A DNA stretch of 39,878 nt from Firmicutes bacterium UBA5227 (GCA_002409285.1 DHUT01000100.1:56790-96667), one strand, 5' to 3'. Positions 17,639 through 26,270 are shown, numbered from the stretch's first letter. Notes: generated by a model not told the origin, from the sequence alone. Made by a program: numbers and translations.

Positions 17639-17926
17639 GTAAATTTAATGCGGCATTATTGCAGACCAGGGTTTACGACAATAAGGAAAGGAATATTAAC
17701 AATGCGGTACAGCTAATAAAAAAGGTTTCAGAGGAAGGAGCGGATATTGCACGGAAACTACATTGTTGTATCACCATGGGGAGATGTGGTCTGCAGAATG
17801 GATGAAATGGAAGGGTATATATTGCAGGAAATTGACTTGGATTATGTTAAGAAAATAAGAAAAGAGCTTCCTCTTATGAAACATATAAGAAAGGATGCGT
17901 ATTCGCTGAATAAAAATCTAATGTAA
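17635..17926 (+). pseudogene. Nitrilase/carbon-nitrogen hydrolase pseudogene, internally deleted
   Basis: The 5' part (frame from 17635, to about 17751) encodes a start typical of the nitrilase superfamily, MSKFNAALLQTRVYDNKERN, ending at EEGADIA just before the catalytic glutamate strand. From about 17753, in the next frame, a typical C-terminus follows: IVVSPWGDVV, EGYILQEIDLDYV and PLMKHIRKDAY, to TAA 17924-17926. About 150 central residues with the Glu-Lys-Cys triad are missing, and the two pieces are out of frame. The gene is therefore dead. Intact relatives include omega-amidases and N-carbamoyl hydrolases. Confidence 0.8.
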
Positions 17927-17956
17927 TAAAAAACGTAGTTTCTGGAAATAATATAT

Positions 17957-18055
17957 AAACTTAATAAACTTAATGGAGAAAAAAGGTCGCCAATTAATAG
18001 CCAAATTAATTATTGAACATAATAAATGTTGAGGAATTAAGGTTCATTAATTGGC
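17957..18055 (+). promoter_or_regulatory. Cluster of repeats upstream of the yfcC sigma-54 promoter
   Basis: The leader holds a tandem 9-base direct repeat AAACTTAAT (17957-17965 and 17966-17974). It also holds the perfect inverted pair GCCAATTAAT (17989-17998) and ATTAATTGGC (18046-18055), the second overlapping the -24 box, and an inner inverted repeat AACAT-AATAA-ATGTT (18016-18030). These differ from the repeats upstream of the RocB-like gene, in keeping with a different activator. They are candidate activator sites only. Confidence 0.45.
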
Positions 18056-18067
18056 ATGATTTTTGCT
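18052..18067 (+). promoter_or_regulatory. Sigma-54 (-24/-12) promoter for yfcC-iadA
   Basis: TTGGCATGATTTTTGCT closely fits the consensus TTGGCACG-N4-TTGCT. The invariant GG (18053-18054) and GC (18065-18066) are 12 bases apart. Transcription should start near 18078, 36 bases before the transporter ATG. A sigma-54 activator is encoded directly downstream of the operon. Confidence 0.85.
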
Positions 18068-18113
18068 TGTAATATTATATGCTGAATAAATAAAAGATAT
18101 TGGAGGAGAAAAT

Positions 18114-19853
18114 ATGTCCAAAAAGGAAAAGGATTTAAAAAAGAAAAAAGATTTAACTAAAATGCGTACGCCGCATACATATGCAATTATCTTTGCTGTA
18201 GTACTTGTTTGCTGGGCCTTGACATTTATTGTTCCTGCGGGTAAATTCAGTGTTCATCAGATTGAATACACAGATTCCAACGGTGATGTTAAGACAAAGA
18301 CTGTATTGGATGCAGATACCTTCAGGTACAGTTACAATTTAAATACTGGATTTCTGGCAAATGAATTAAAGAATTTATCCGACGATTCCGCAGTTCTTGA
18401 GGAAATGGGAGTCGATCAGGAAGCACTGAAAGAATTTGTTGAATCAGACTCCGCTACATGGAACCAGGCAGAGTTAGATGATTTGGGTCTTACTGATGAT
18501 GTTCTCTATGAACGATATGGGGAATCAATGTATGACACAAGCAAAAAACTGCATAAAACAGCAAGAGTATGGGGAACAGATGACTTTGGTGGATTTGGTT
18601 TCTTAAACTATATTTTTGAAGGTCTGGTAACAGGAGATAAATATGGTTCTGCTGTGGGAATAGTAGCACTGATTTTAGTTGTTGGAGGTTCCTTTGGAAT
18701 TATTATGAGGACTGGTGCAATTGATGCCGGAATTTATGCTTTTATAAGAAAGACTAAGGGTCTGGAAAAATTTGCACTCCCTATGTTGTTCTTTTTATTT
18801 TCATTAGGTGGAGCAACATTTGGCATGTCTGAAGAAGTAATTCCTTTTGCAATGATTATGGTACCTTTTGTTATTGCGTTGGGATATGATTCAATAGTGG
18901 CGGTAACAGTTACATATGTGGCATCCCAGGTAGGAAATGCAGCTTCCTGGATGAGCCCGTTCAGCGTTGCCGTAGCTCAGGGAATTGCAGGCATACCTGT
19001 GCTGTCCGGAGCAAGCTTCAGGCTTGTAATGTGGGTTGTTATTACAGCATTGTCTGCAGCCTATATGATGGTATATGCTGAAAAAATAAGAAAAAAACCT
19101 GAATTATCAGCAGTTTATGATACTGATGAACATTTCAGAGACAGGTTGGAAAATACAACTGAGGAAGAAATGAAGTTTACTCTTGGGCATAAACTTATAC
19201 TGCTTGAAATGCTGGCAGTGCTGATCTGGATAGTATGGGGAGTTACCGCAAAGGGCTACTACATTCCGGAAATAGCATCCCAATTCTTTGTTATGGGAAT
19301 TGCAGCAGGAATTACATCTGTTATCTTTAAGCTTAACAACATGACTATAAACGATATGGCATCTTCTTTTCAGGGAGGAGTTGCAGATTTGGCAGGTACT
19401 GCGGTAGTCGTTGGTATGGCTAAGGGTATACTTTTAGTTCTCGGAGGTTCTGATGCTAATGTTGCTTCCACCCTTAACACTGTTTTGTACAGCTTGGGTA
19501 ATGCGTTGAGCGGAATACCCGCAACGATTGCTGCATGGTGTATGTATATTTTCCAAAGCTTATTCAACCTGGTTGTAACATCAAATTCAGGTCAGGCAGC
19601 TCTTACAATGCCAATAATGGCTCCTCTTGCAGATATAGTAGGTGTTTCAAGGCAGGTTGCCGTGCTTGCATATCAGCTTGGAGCAGGTTTTGTGGATGCA
19701 TTTACTCCTGTTTCTGCAAGCTTGATTGGAGTTCTGGGAGTTGCAAGAATAGACTGGTCCAAATGGGCTAAATATCAGATTAAGATGCAGGGATTTTTCT
19801 TCCTGATGGGTACGGTCGTAATAATTATTGCAATGGCTATGAATTTACAATAA
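18114..19853 (+). CDS. YfcC-family (C4-dicarboxylate carrier-like) membrane transporter
   Basis: A 579-residue integral membrane protein of the YfcC/DcuC-related family with about a dozen hydrophobic segments. The first is near residues 20-42 (YAIIFAVVLVCWALTFIVP), followed by the PAGKF motif. Conserved stretches include GGATFGMSEEVIPFAMI, VGNAASWMSPF and NSGQAALTMPIMAPLAD. About 100 polar, acidic residues lie between the first and second segments (about 47-150), making this one longer than most members and forming an extra-membrane loop. Substrates of the family are poorly defined; the neighbour iadA suggests uptake of dipeptides or an amino-acid-like acid. GGAGGAG precedes ATG 18114. Confidence 0.85.
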   Translation: MSKKEKDLKKKKDLTKMRTPHTYAIIFAVVLVCWALTFIVPAGKFSVHQIEYTDSNGDVKTKTVLDADTFRYSYNLNTGFLANELKNLSDDSAVLEEMGVDQEALKEFVESDSATWNQAELDDLGLTDDVLYERYGESMYDTSKKLHKTARVWGTDDFGGFGFLNYIFEGLVTGDKYGSAVGIVALILVVGGSFGIIMRTGAIDAGIYAFIRKTKGLEKFALPMLFFLFSLGGATFGMSEEVIPFAMIMVPFVIALGYDSIVAVTVTYVASQVGNAASWMSPFSVAVAQGIAGIPVLSGASFRLVMWVVITALSAAYMMVYAEKIRKKPELSAVYDTDEHFRDRLENTTEEEMKFTLGHKLILLEMLAVLIWIVWGVTAKGYYIPEIASQFFVMGIAAGITSVIFKLNNMTINDMASSFQGGVADLAGTAVVVGMAKGILLVLGGSDANVASTLNTVLYSLGNALSGIPATIAAWCMYIFQSLFNLVVTSNSGQAALTMPIMAPLADIVGVSRQVAVLAYQLGAGFVDAFTPVSASLIGVLGVARIDWSKWAKYQIKMQGFFFLMGTVVIIIAMAMNLQ

Positions 19854-19892
19854 GGTTTTGAGTAGAGAAAGGAAAGAAAGGAAAAGGGAAAA

Positions 19893-21077
19893 ATGATTAC
19901 TATTATTAGGAATGCGGAGGTTTATAAGCCGGAAAAGGTGGGAATTAAAGATGTACTGTTGGTAGGAGACAAGATTGCTGCAATAGATGACCATATTGCC
20001 ATTGACACCAAAGGATATGTAGAAGTTAAAGAAATTGACGCAATGGGCAAAAAACTTGTTCCCGGATTTATTGACTGTCATGTACACATACTGGGCGGCG
20101 GCGGTGAAGGTGGATTTGCAACCAGAACTCCCGAAGCTACACTTTCAGGTCTTACAACAGCAGGAGTTACAACAGTTGTTGGATGTCTGGGAACAGACGG
20201 AGTAGCCAGAGACATGCTTGCACTTCTATCAAAAGCAAGAGGTCTTGATGAAGAAGGAATAACAGCATATGTATATACAGGTTCTTACAGATTGCCCTTA
20301 AAGACTATAACCGGAGAAATTATGAAGGACATTATGGCCATTGACAAAGTAATAGGTATCGGAGAGGTAGCCATATCTGATCACCGTTCATCCCAGCCTA
20401 CATTTGAAGAATTCATCAGAGCGGCTGCAGATGCAAGAGTGGCGGGAATGCTTTCAGGAAAGGCCGGCATAGTAAATATACATTTAGGTGATGGTCCAAG
20501 AAAAATAGATTTTCTGAAAAGAGCAATAAAAGAAACGGAAATACCTGTCACACAGTTTTTGCCTACTCATGTAAACAGAAGCCCTGAACTTTTTGAGGAA
20601 TGTGTTCAATATGCAAAGGACGGAGGGTACATAGACTTTACCGGAAGTGATGACCCTGATTTTTGGGAGGAAACAGACGGAGAGGTGAGGTTCAGTAAAG
20701 GGCTTAAGCGTTTGCTGAAGGAAGGCGTAAATCAAAATAATTTCAGCCTTACATCGGATGGCCAAGGCAGTATGCCTGTTTTCAATAAGGAAAAAGAGTA
20801 TGTGGGGATTGGTATAGGAAAGTCCACAAGCCTTATTAAAGCAATAAAGGAATGTGTATTTAAGGAAGACATTCCTTTGGAAATTGCCATAAGGGCTATA
20901 ACGTCTAATCCGGCCAGAATATTGAAGCTGAACAAAAAAGGAAACATAGATATCAATATGGATGCGGATTTGTGTTTGCTGGATGAAAAACTTGATGTGG
21001 ACACAGTTATTGCAAAGGGAAAAGTAATGGTACAAAATAAAAAGCCTGTTGTATACGGAACTTTTGAAAATAAATAA
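19893..21077 (+). CDS. iadA: Isoaspartyl dipeptidase
   Basis: A 394-residue amidohydrolase-superfamily enzyme, normal length for IadA. It cleaves beta-aspartyl (isoaspartyl) dipeptides left over from protein ageing and releases aspartate. Visible metal and substrate motifs are DCHVHILGG (H63, H65), NIHLGDG, LPTHVNRS and TSDGQGS (catalytic aspartate). AISDHRS is preceded by a glutamate (about E158), at the place where the E. coli enzyme is known to carry its carbamylated lysine. The gene lies 39 bases after the transporter and very likely shares its sigma-54 promoter, giving a transporter-plus-peptidase unit. A strong terminator at 21096 closes the operon. Confidence 0.93.
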   Translation: MITIIRNAEVYKPEKVGIKDVLLVGDKIAAIDDHIAIDTKGYVEVKEIDAMGKKLVPGFIDCHVHILGGGGEGGFATRTPEATLSGLTTAGVTTVVGCLGTDGVARDMLALLSKARGLDEEGITAYVYTGSYRLPLKTITGEIMKDIMAIDKVIGIGEVAISDHRSSQPTFEEFIRAAADARVAGMLSGKAGIVNIHLGDGPRKIDFLKRAIKETEIPVTQFLPTHVNRSPELFEECVQYAKDGGYIDFTGSDDPDFWEETDGEVRFSKGLKRLLKEGVNQNNFSLTSDGQGSMPVFNKEKEYVGIGIGKSTSLIKAIKECVFKEDIPLEIAIRAITSNPARILKLNKKGNIDINMDADLCLLDEKLDVDTVIAKGKVMVQNKKPVVYGTFENK

Positions 21078-21095
21078 GTAAGTAATTAATTAAAG

Positions 21096-21124
21096 AAAAT
21101 TCTGAGGGTAACCTCAGAATTTTT
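21096..21124 (+). terminator. Rho-independent terminator after iadA
   Basis: AAAATTCTGAGG (21096-21107) pairs perfectly with CCTCAGAATTTT (21112-21123) around a GTAA loop, followed by Ts to 21124. Confidence 0.92.
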
Positions 21125-21125
21125 A

Positions 21126-21134
21126 TGATATAAT
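21126..21134 (+). promoter_or_regulatory. Extended -10 promoter of the second sigma-54 activator gene
   Basis: TGATATAAT at 21126-21134 is an extended -10 with a perfect TATAAT. Its -35 region falls in the terminator hairpin of iadA. The start codon is 25 bases downstream. Confidence 0.5.
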
Positions 21135-21158
21135 AAAGAAAAAACGGATGGTGGTTAG

Positions 21159-23228
21159 ATGAATAAGAATATAATACTTATAGCCGGTTCTGTTAATACT
21201 AAGGATTTTTTGGTCAGGCAGCTAAAGGAGTTTATTTCAGATAAATATATAATAGAAGCATATTCCGAGGAAGAGGGAATAAGAGGAAATATTAAGTGTG
21301 ATCTTTTGATAATATCAAGTCAGGATATGAAAGATGATCTTGATTTGGTGAATATGGATATTGAATATAAAGACATGATTGTATGCGAAAGAAGCGTTAA
21401 TTTTGATTTTATAGACAAGGTTGCAGGGCTTCCGGTAAATGAAGAAGTATTGCTCGTAAACGATGAAAAGGAAACCGTATACAGTACAATCAATGACTTA
21501 AAGGAATTGGGTCTGAATCATATTAAATATTATCCATATTATCCCGGAATCCACAGTTATAAAAAGGTAAAAACCGCTATTACACCGGGTGAAACTGACA
21601 AGGTACCGGCATGCGTAACTAATATGATTGATATCGGTCCAAGAATTATCAGCATAAATTCCATGTATTTAATTATGGATAAATTAAATATATACCATAA
21701 GGATACTGCATTTATTACCAAAAAATATATGCAGAAAATTGTTAATGTATCAAAACATGTTTCTGCCATAAATAATAAGGTTAATGCATTGAATGGGTAT
21801 CTTAACAATATAATACATAACCTGGTTAATGGCATATTGGTTTATGATGAAGATGGATATATAAAGTATGCAAATGAAAAAATTAAAAAATCTTTATTAA
21901 CTGAAAAGGAGCTTGAAAATAAAAATATCAGGAATTATATTGATCGAGAGCTGTATCCATATTTTCTCAGCAATGATACCTTCGAAAACAAGATACTCAA
22001 TATAATGGGAATGAATGTTAAGGTAACAAAATTTATAGTTCCTAACGGAAGTGATATTGTCATACTCACAGATGAAAACAAAAATGATGAGCCGGACATA
22101 AGTAATGTTAATGACTATTTGCTGAAAGGTCATGTGGCAAAATATAATATCGAAAATATAGTTGGTTCATGTCCCATTTTGGAAGAAGCAAAAAGAACAG
22201 CTTTAAAGCTTGCAAAAACAGATTTAACGGTCTTGATAGAAGGGGAGAGCGGAACAGGAAAGGAACTATTTGCAAGTGTAATACACCGGAATTCCAAAAG
22301 GAAGTACGGACCCTATCTTGCAATTAATTTCAGTGCCCTGCCGGATGATTTGATTGAAAGCGAGCTTTTCGGATATGAAGAGGGTGCGTTTACCGGAGCA
22401 AGGAAGGGAGGTAAAATAGGGCTCTTTGAATTGGCAGACGGCGGAACAATTTTCCTGGATGAAATAGGAGATGTATCTTTAAAGGTGCAGACGAAGCTTT
22501 TAAGGGTGCTTCAGGAAAAGGAAATTATGATGGTAGGAGGAACCACCATAAAAAAGGTGGATGTGAGAATAATTGCAGCTACAAATAAGAATTTAAGAAA
22601 CATGGTCTTGGAAAAAAAGTTCAGGGCAGATTTATATTACAGGCTTAAAATAGGGTACTTATACATTCCGCCTCTCAGAGCAAGAATTTCAGATATAGAG
22701 GAGCTGGTGGCTTATTTTATTAAAATATCTACAGCTGCGGATGTCAAGGTTTCACAGAGGGTTATAGATGAGTTTATGAAATATAAATGGTTTGGCAATG
22801 TAAGAGAGCTTGAAAATACAATACAGTACATGCTTGCGGTGAGGAACGGAAATATTTTGATAAATTCCGACTTACCTGATAGAAATTTTTTTGAGGAAGC
22901 ATTAATGGAAAAGAATTATTTTGAAAAAAATTATGCTGAAATAAATGATGCCGGAATAAATAATGAGTACGAATTAAATGATGATTTTGTAAATATATTG
23001 AAATGCATTAAAGAACTTCAAGATAACAACATAGCAGCAGGAAGAGAAAAAATATCTCATAAATTAACGGAATACGGCTGCAGCATGACAAGCTCTCAGG
23101 TGAGAACAAGGCTTGACATTCTGGAGGATAAAGGTTATTTAATTAAAAAAAGAGGAAGGCAGGGAACGGCACTTACTGATTTCGGGTTAAAGTATATTAA
23201 AAAAATCTCTCAAACAACGTTTATATAA
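21159..23228 (+). CDS. Sigma-54-dependent activator with N-terminal sensor, PAS, AAA+ and C-terminal winged helix
   Basis: A 689-residue enhancer-binding protein. Residues 1 to about 185 form an alpha/beta sensor domain (begins MNKNIILIAGSVNTKDFLV), followed by a helical linker and a PAS-like segment (ILVYDEDGYIKYANEKI, near 225). The AAA+ domain has Walker A GESGTGKE (near 362), GAFTGA (near 408) and FLDEIGD (near 435), and the FRADLYYRL arginine-finger region. The last ~85 residues have no Fis-type helix-turn-helix; they read as a winged helix (MTSSQVRTRLDILEDKGYLIKKRGRQG spacing). It presumably senses a product of the IadA pathway and activates the promoter at 18052. ATG 21159 follows GGTGG. 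Confidence 0.88.
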   Translation: MNKNIILIAGSVNTKDFLVRQLKEFISDKYIIEAYSEEEGIRGNIKCDLLIISSQDMKDDLDLVNMDIEYKDMIVCERSVNFDFIDKVAGLPVNEEVLLVNDEKETVYSTINDLKELGLNHIKYYPYYPGIHSYKKVKTAITPGETDKVPACVTNMIDIGPRIISINSMYLIMDKLNIYHKDTAFITKKYMQKIVNVSKHVSAINNKVNALNGYLNNIIHNLVNGILVYDEDGYIKYANEKIKKSLLTEKELENKNIRNYIDRELYPYFLSNDTFENKILNIMGMNVKVTKFIVPNGSDIVILTDENKNDEPDISNVNDYLLKGHVAKYNIENIVGSCPILEEAKRTALKLAKTDLTVLIEGESGTGKELFASVIHRNSKRKYGPYLAINFSALPDDLIESELFGYEEGAFTGARKGGKIGLFELADGGTIFLDEIGDVSLKVQTKLLRVLQEKEIMMVGGTTIKKVDVRIIAATNKNLRNMVLEKKFRADLYYRLKIGYLYIPPLRARISDIEELVAYFIKISTAADVKVSQRVIDEFMKYKWFGNVRELENTIQYMLAVRNGNILINSDLPDRNFFEEALMEKNYFEKNYAEINDAGINNEYELNDDFVNILKCIKELQDNNIAAGREKISHKLTEYGCSMTSSQVRTRLDILEDKGYLIKKRGRQGTALTDFGLKYIKKISQTTFI

Positions 23229-23292
23229 CGGGACTGTGAATAGTAACATTTGTGTGTATCTTGTCATAATTTAAATAAAAAGGAGATTTTTC

Positions 23293-23766
23293 ATGCGAAT
23301 TATTATAGATGGAGATGCCTGCCCTCAGCGAGTCAGGGAAATATGCGAGGAGGCTGCAAAGGAATTTGGAATAGATTTAATTATTGTTGTGGATATAGAC
23401 CATTACATTGTCAGCAACTACCAGATTATTGTAGTTGAGCAGGGAAGAGATTCTGTAGACTACAAAATAGTACAGATGTTTAAGGAAGATGACATTTTAG
23501 TAACCCAGGATTACGGACTGGCAAGCCTTGTATTGGGTAAGGCATCAGCAATAATCCATACATCAGGCTTTTTCATAAATAAAAATAATATGGATAGTCT
23601 TCTTCAATCAAGGTATATCAGCGAAAAAGTAAGAAAACAAGGGGGAAAGACAAAGGGACCTTCTAAGCGAACAAAAGAACAGGATGAAAACTTTAAAAAA
23701 TGCCTTTACAAAGTTCTGCGTGAAAAATCATGGAATAAACCCAAAAGCAAAATTAGAGAGCCATGA
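23293..23766 (+). CDS. yqxD: YaiI/YqxD family protein (UPF0178, DUF188)
   Basis: A 157-residue protein with the DUF188 signature: IIIDGDACPQRVREI at the start, an acidic strand in VTQDYGLA and a glycine-rich, basic C-terminus (KQGGKTKGPSKRTKEQ). The fold resembles PIN-type nucleases, but the cellular role is not established. AAGGAG at 23280-23285 lies eight bases before the ATG. It is convergent with the glycosyltransferase gene, with a large shared hairpin between them. Confidence 0.92.
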   Translation: MRIIIDGDACPQRVREICEEAAKEFGIDLIIVVDIDHYIVSNYQIIVVEQGRDSVDYKIVQMFKEDDILVTQDYGLASLVLGKASAIIHTSGFFINKNNMDSLLQSRYISEKVRKQGGKTKGPSKRTKEQDENFKKCLYKVLREKSWNKPKSKIREP

Positions 23767-23781
23767 CAAAAACTGATTTTA

Positions 23782-23829
23782 GGGACTATTCTTCCTGCCG
23801 GGAATGGATCCGGCAGAAAGAGTAGTCCC
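23782..23829. terminator. Bidirectional terminator-like hairpin between convergent genes
   Basis: A 20-base stem (23782-23801 with 23810-23829) contains one G-U pair and one mismatch; the core is CTGCCGG/CCGGCAG with an 8-base loop. No long T-run follows on the plus strand; a TTTT/AAAA stretch lies just outside at 23777-23780. It separates two genes facing each other. Confidence 0.7.
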
Positions 23830-23855
23830 CAAAGTTTCTGTGCTTTAACCGCATT

Positions 23856-24953
23856 TTATTTTTCCATACTTTCAACTACATCGTCTACAATCTTCATGGA
23901 AGATGATTTGTTGTACATCTTTTTCATGTTTTTCTTCATTGCAAGGAGCAGGCGGGGATTGTTAATAAGCTCAATTGTGCTGTTAATAATCTGGTAGGAA
24001 TTGTTTGCAATAATTGCCGCACCTTTTCTTTCAAAGTACAGCGCATTTTCCTTTTCCTGCCCCGGTACGGGTTTAATTATAATTAGCGGGAGCTGAACAG
24101 ACAGGGCTTCAGTCAAGGTTATTCCTCCGGATTTTGTTATCATGCAGCAGGATATTTTATAAAGGTCGTCAATATTTTCGATATAACCAAAAACCCTCAA
24201 ATTTTTTAATTCCAGTGATTCAAGCCTTTCCTTCTGTGTTTTGTTGTTTCCGCATACTACCGCAACCTGAATGTTTTTATCTTTGCAAAGTTCAATGCAG
24301 ACTTTCTTAATATCCTTGAAAACTCCAAATGCTCCCGAATTTATTAGCACAATTTTCTTACCTCTTTTGAAGTTGTACTTATTGTAAAGCATTGAAATAC
24401 TTTCTGCTTCTTCAAAAGCCTCTCTTATTGGTATTCCGGATACAACTGTTTTTTCAACAGGTATATTCAATTTCTGCAGTTCCTCTTTTAGTTCTTCCGT
24501 TGCAATATAAAACTTGTCGATTTCTTCACTCAACCAGAGTTTATGTACATAAAAATCTGTCACTATGTTGAAAACAGGTATATTTTCTCCATTGCTGTTC
24601 TTTATTTTTAAAGAAGCCAGTATTGGGAATGTATTAATTATTACATCCGGTTTAAATTCTTTAGATATATCACGGAGCTTTCTATATCCAAAATTTCTGT
24701 ATACTTCTATTATTTTTTTATCGGTAAGTTTTTCCGAGCCAAAGTATAATATTGAATAGGCTTCTCCAAATTCATAGCTCTTAATGTATGCTTTTTTTAT
24801 GCTTTCTGTGATTTTTGGATGTGCCTCTGTAAATAGGTCCACAACAAACACATTGTTATATCCCTTATTTATAAATGCATTTTTTAATGCTGTTGCAACC
24901 ATCTTATGACCATTCCCGAAGGGAGCTGTCGTTATTAAAATATTTAAAGCCAT
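23856..24953 (-). CDS. GT28-type glycosyltransferase (MGDG synthase / UgtP-like)
   Basis: A 365-residue GT-B glycosyltransferase resembling diacylglycerol glucosyl- and galactosyltransferases. The N-terminal half carries APFGNGHKMVATAL, the glycine/histidine acceptor loop. The C-terminal half has the donor-site motifs SGGITLTEAL and PVPGQEKENA. Such enzymes transfer a sugar from UDP-sugar to a membrane lipid at the cytoplasmic face, or act in a MurG-like way. The lipid and sugar cannot be assigned. I set the start at the ATG 24953-24951, preceded by GGAGGAATT; an upstream in-frame ATG at 25007 would add a poorly conserved stretch. It is divergent from the GDT1-family gene. Confidence 0.82.
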   Translation of the reverse strand: MALNILITTAPFGNGHKMVATALKNAFINKGYNNVFVVDLFTEAHPKITESIKKAYIKSYEFGEAYSILYFGSEKLTDKKIIEVYRNFGYRKLRDISKEFKPDVIINTFPILASLKIKNSNGENIPVFNIVTDFYVHKLWLSEEIDKFYIATEELKEELQKLNIPVEKTVVSGIPIREAFEEAESISMLYNKYNFKRGKKIVLINSGAFGVFKDIKKVCIELCKDKNIQVAVVCGNNKTQKERLESLELKNLRVFGYIENIDDLYKISCCMITKSGGITLTEALSVQLPLIIIKPVPGQEKENALYFERKGAAIIANNSYQIINSTIELINNPRLLLAMKKNMKKMYNKSSSMKIVDDVVESMEK

Positions 24954-25058
24954 AATTCCTCCATAGAAAATCAATAAATAAGTGTTCTGTTTGTACCTGC
25001 TTTCCAATATTATAATATATAACTTAAATTAATAAAAGTACAATTTTCGGAGGGAAAA

Positions 25059-25607
25059 GTGTTTGAAGAGTTCTTAGAAGCATTCGTGCTGGTCTTTGTT
25101 GCTGAAGTAGGCGACAAAACACAGTTAATGCTCATGACATTAGCTGCAAAATACACCGCATTGCAAATGATTTTAGGCATTTTGCTTGGCGTGACCATAA
25201 ATCATGGGGCAGCAGTATTGATTGGATGTTATTTATCCAATGTAATAAATGGCAATTTGCTTCAATTCTTTACCGGATTTATATTTATTGTTTTTGGAAT
25301 TATGACTATAGTATTTGATGATGAAGGTGAAAAAGGAAGAAGTTTTAAACTCGGACCTGTTCTCACAACAGCACTGACATTTTTACTGGGAGAAATGGGG
25401 GATAAAACACAGCTTACTGCCATGACATTGGCTATGGAAGCACAGCATCCGGCACTGGTACTTGCAGGCTCTGTTTCAGGAATGCTTGCCATAGGCATTG
25501 TTGGAATAATAATCGGAAGTGCATTGACTAAACACATTCCTTCTAATATAATAAAGGCAATATCAGGATTGATATTTATAATATTCGGATTAATGAGGTT
25601 TATATAA
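25059..25607 (+). CDS. GDT1/TMEM165-family cation transporter (UPF0016)
   Basis: A 182-residue membrane protein with about six hydrophobic helices and the two family signature motifs, EVGDKTQLM (near residue 16) and EMGDKTQLT (near 112), in an inverted duplicated arrangement. The family exports Mn2+ or Ca2+, probably in exchange for protons; in bacteria the related MneA/MntX-type proteins protect against manganese. The start is GTG 25059, preceded by CGGAGGG (25048-25054). The upstream gap (about 50 bases) has no room for a yybP-ykoY manganese riboswitch. A Nudix gene follows after 3 bases, so the two are co-transcribed. Confidence 0.88.
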   Translation: MFEEFLEAFVLVFVAEVGDKTQLMLMTLAAKYTALQMILGILLGVTINHGAAVLIGCYLSNVINGNLLQFFTGFIFIVFGIMTIVFDDEGEKGRSFKLGPVLTTALTFLLGEMGDKTQLTAMTLAMEAQHPALVLAGSVSGMLAIGIVGIIIGSALTKHIPSNIIKAISGLIFIIFGLMRFI

Positions 25608-25610
25608 CAG

Positions 25611-26219
25611 ATGAATTTAAAAGAAATAAAAAATAAAGTGGGAAAAACACTACCAAAGCCCATTGATGATGATTTGAGATTTTCGGTGCTGGTTCCCTTA
25701 ATAGAAATTAACGGGGAACTTAACTTGGTTTATGAAATCAGGTCTGAATCAATAAGGCAGCCGGGAGAAGTGTCATTTCCCGGAGGTAAAATAGAAGAAA
25801 ATGAAAATCCGCAGTATGCAGCCATAAGAGAAACGTGTGAAGAATTGGGAATTAACGAAGAAAATATTGAAGTTCTGTCAGAGATGGATTATGCTACAAG
25901 CAAGGGAGGTTCCTTTGTACATACATTTTTGGGATATATAAAAAACGTAGACTCTGCAAAAATAAATTACAGCAGGGATGAGGTTTCCGAATTATTCTTT
26001 GTTCCCCTGTCTTATTTCCTTGAGACAGAGCCTGAAAAGTACTACATGAATTACTACCCCAAGGCTGATGATGACTTCCCGTACCACATGGTTAACGAGG
26101 GAAGAAACTACAACTGGGGAAGTATCAGGTATCCCGTGTATTTTTATAAATATAAAAACTATATAATATGGGGCCTGACCGCAAAAATTACCTATGGGTT
26201 TATAAAAAAAATCACATAA
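25611..26219 (+). CDS. CoA-pyrophosphatase-type Nudix hydrolase
   Basis: A 202-residue Nudix hydrolase. The Nudix box is complete, GX5EX7REUXEEXGU (GGKIEENENPQYAAIRE, then EELGI), at about residues 57-80. It is preceded by QPGEVSFPGGK, the extra motif of the CoA pyrophosphatase subgroup (UPF0035), which splits CoA into phosphopantetheine and 3',5'-ADP using Mg2+ or Mn2+. Coupling with a manganese-family transporter upstream is interesting because many such enzymes use Mn2+, but that link is inference. The ribosome site is weak (GAGG at long spacing), consistent with translational coupling to the upstream gene. Confidence 0.85.
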   Translation: MNLKEIKNKVGKTLPKPIDDDLRFSVLVPLIEINGELNLVYEIRSESIRQPGEVSFPGGKIEENENPQYAAIRETCEELGINEENIEVLSEMDYATSKGGSFVHTFLGYIKNVDSAKINYSRDEVSELFFVPLSYFLETEPEKYYMNYYPKADDDFPYHMVNEGRNYNWGSIRYPVYFYKYKNYIIWGLTAKITYGFIKKIT

Positions 26220-26270
26220 TAACAGCCTGCCACAAGGATATAGTTTCGATGACAGACTGTATATCATGGA

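Noticed and set aside
25008..25058. Manganese (yybP-ykoY) riboswitch before the GDT1-family gene
   Set aside because: The gap is about 50 bases and lacks the conserved loops.
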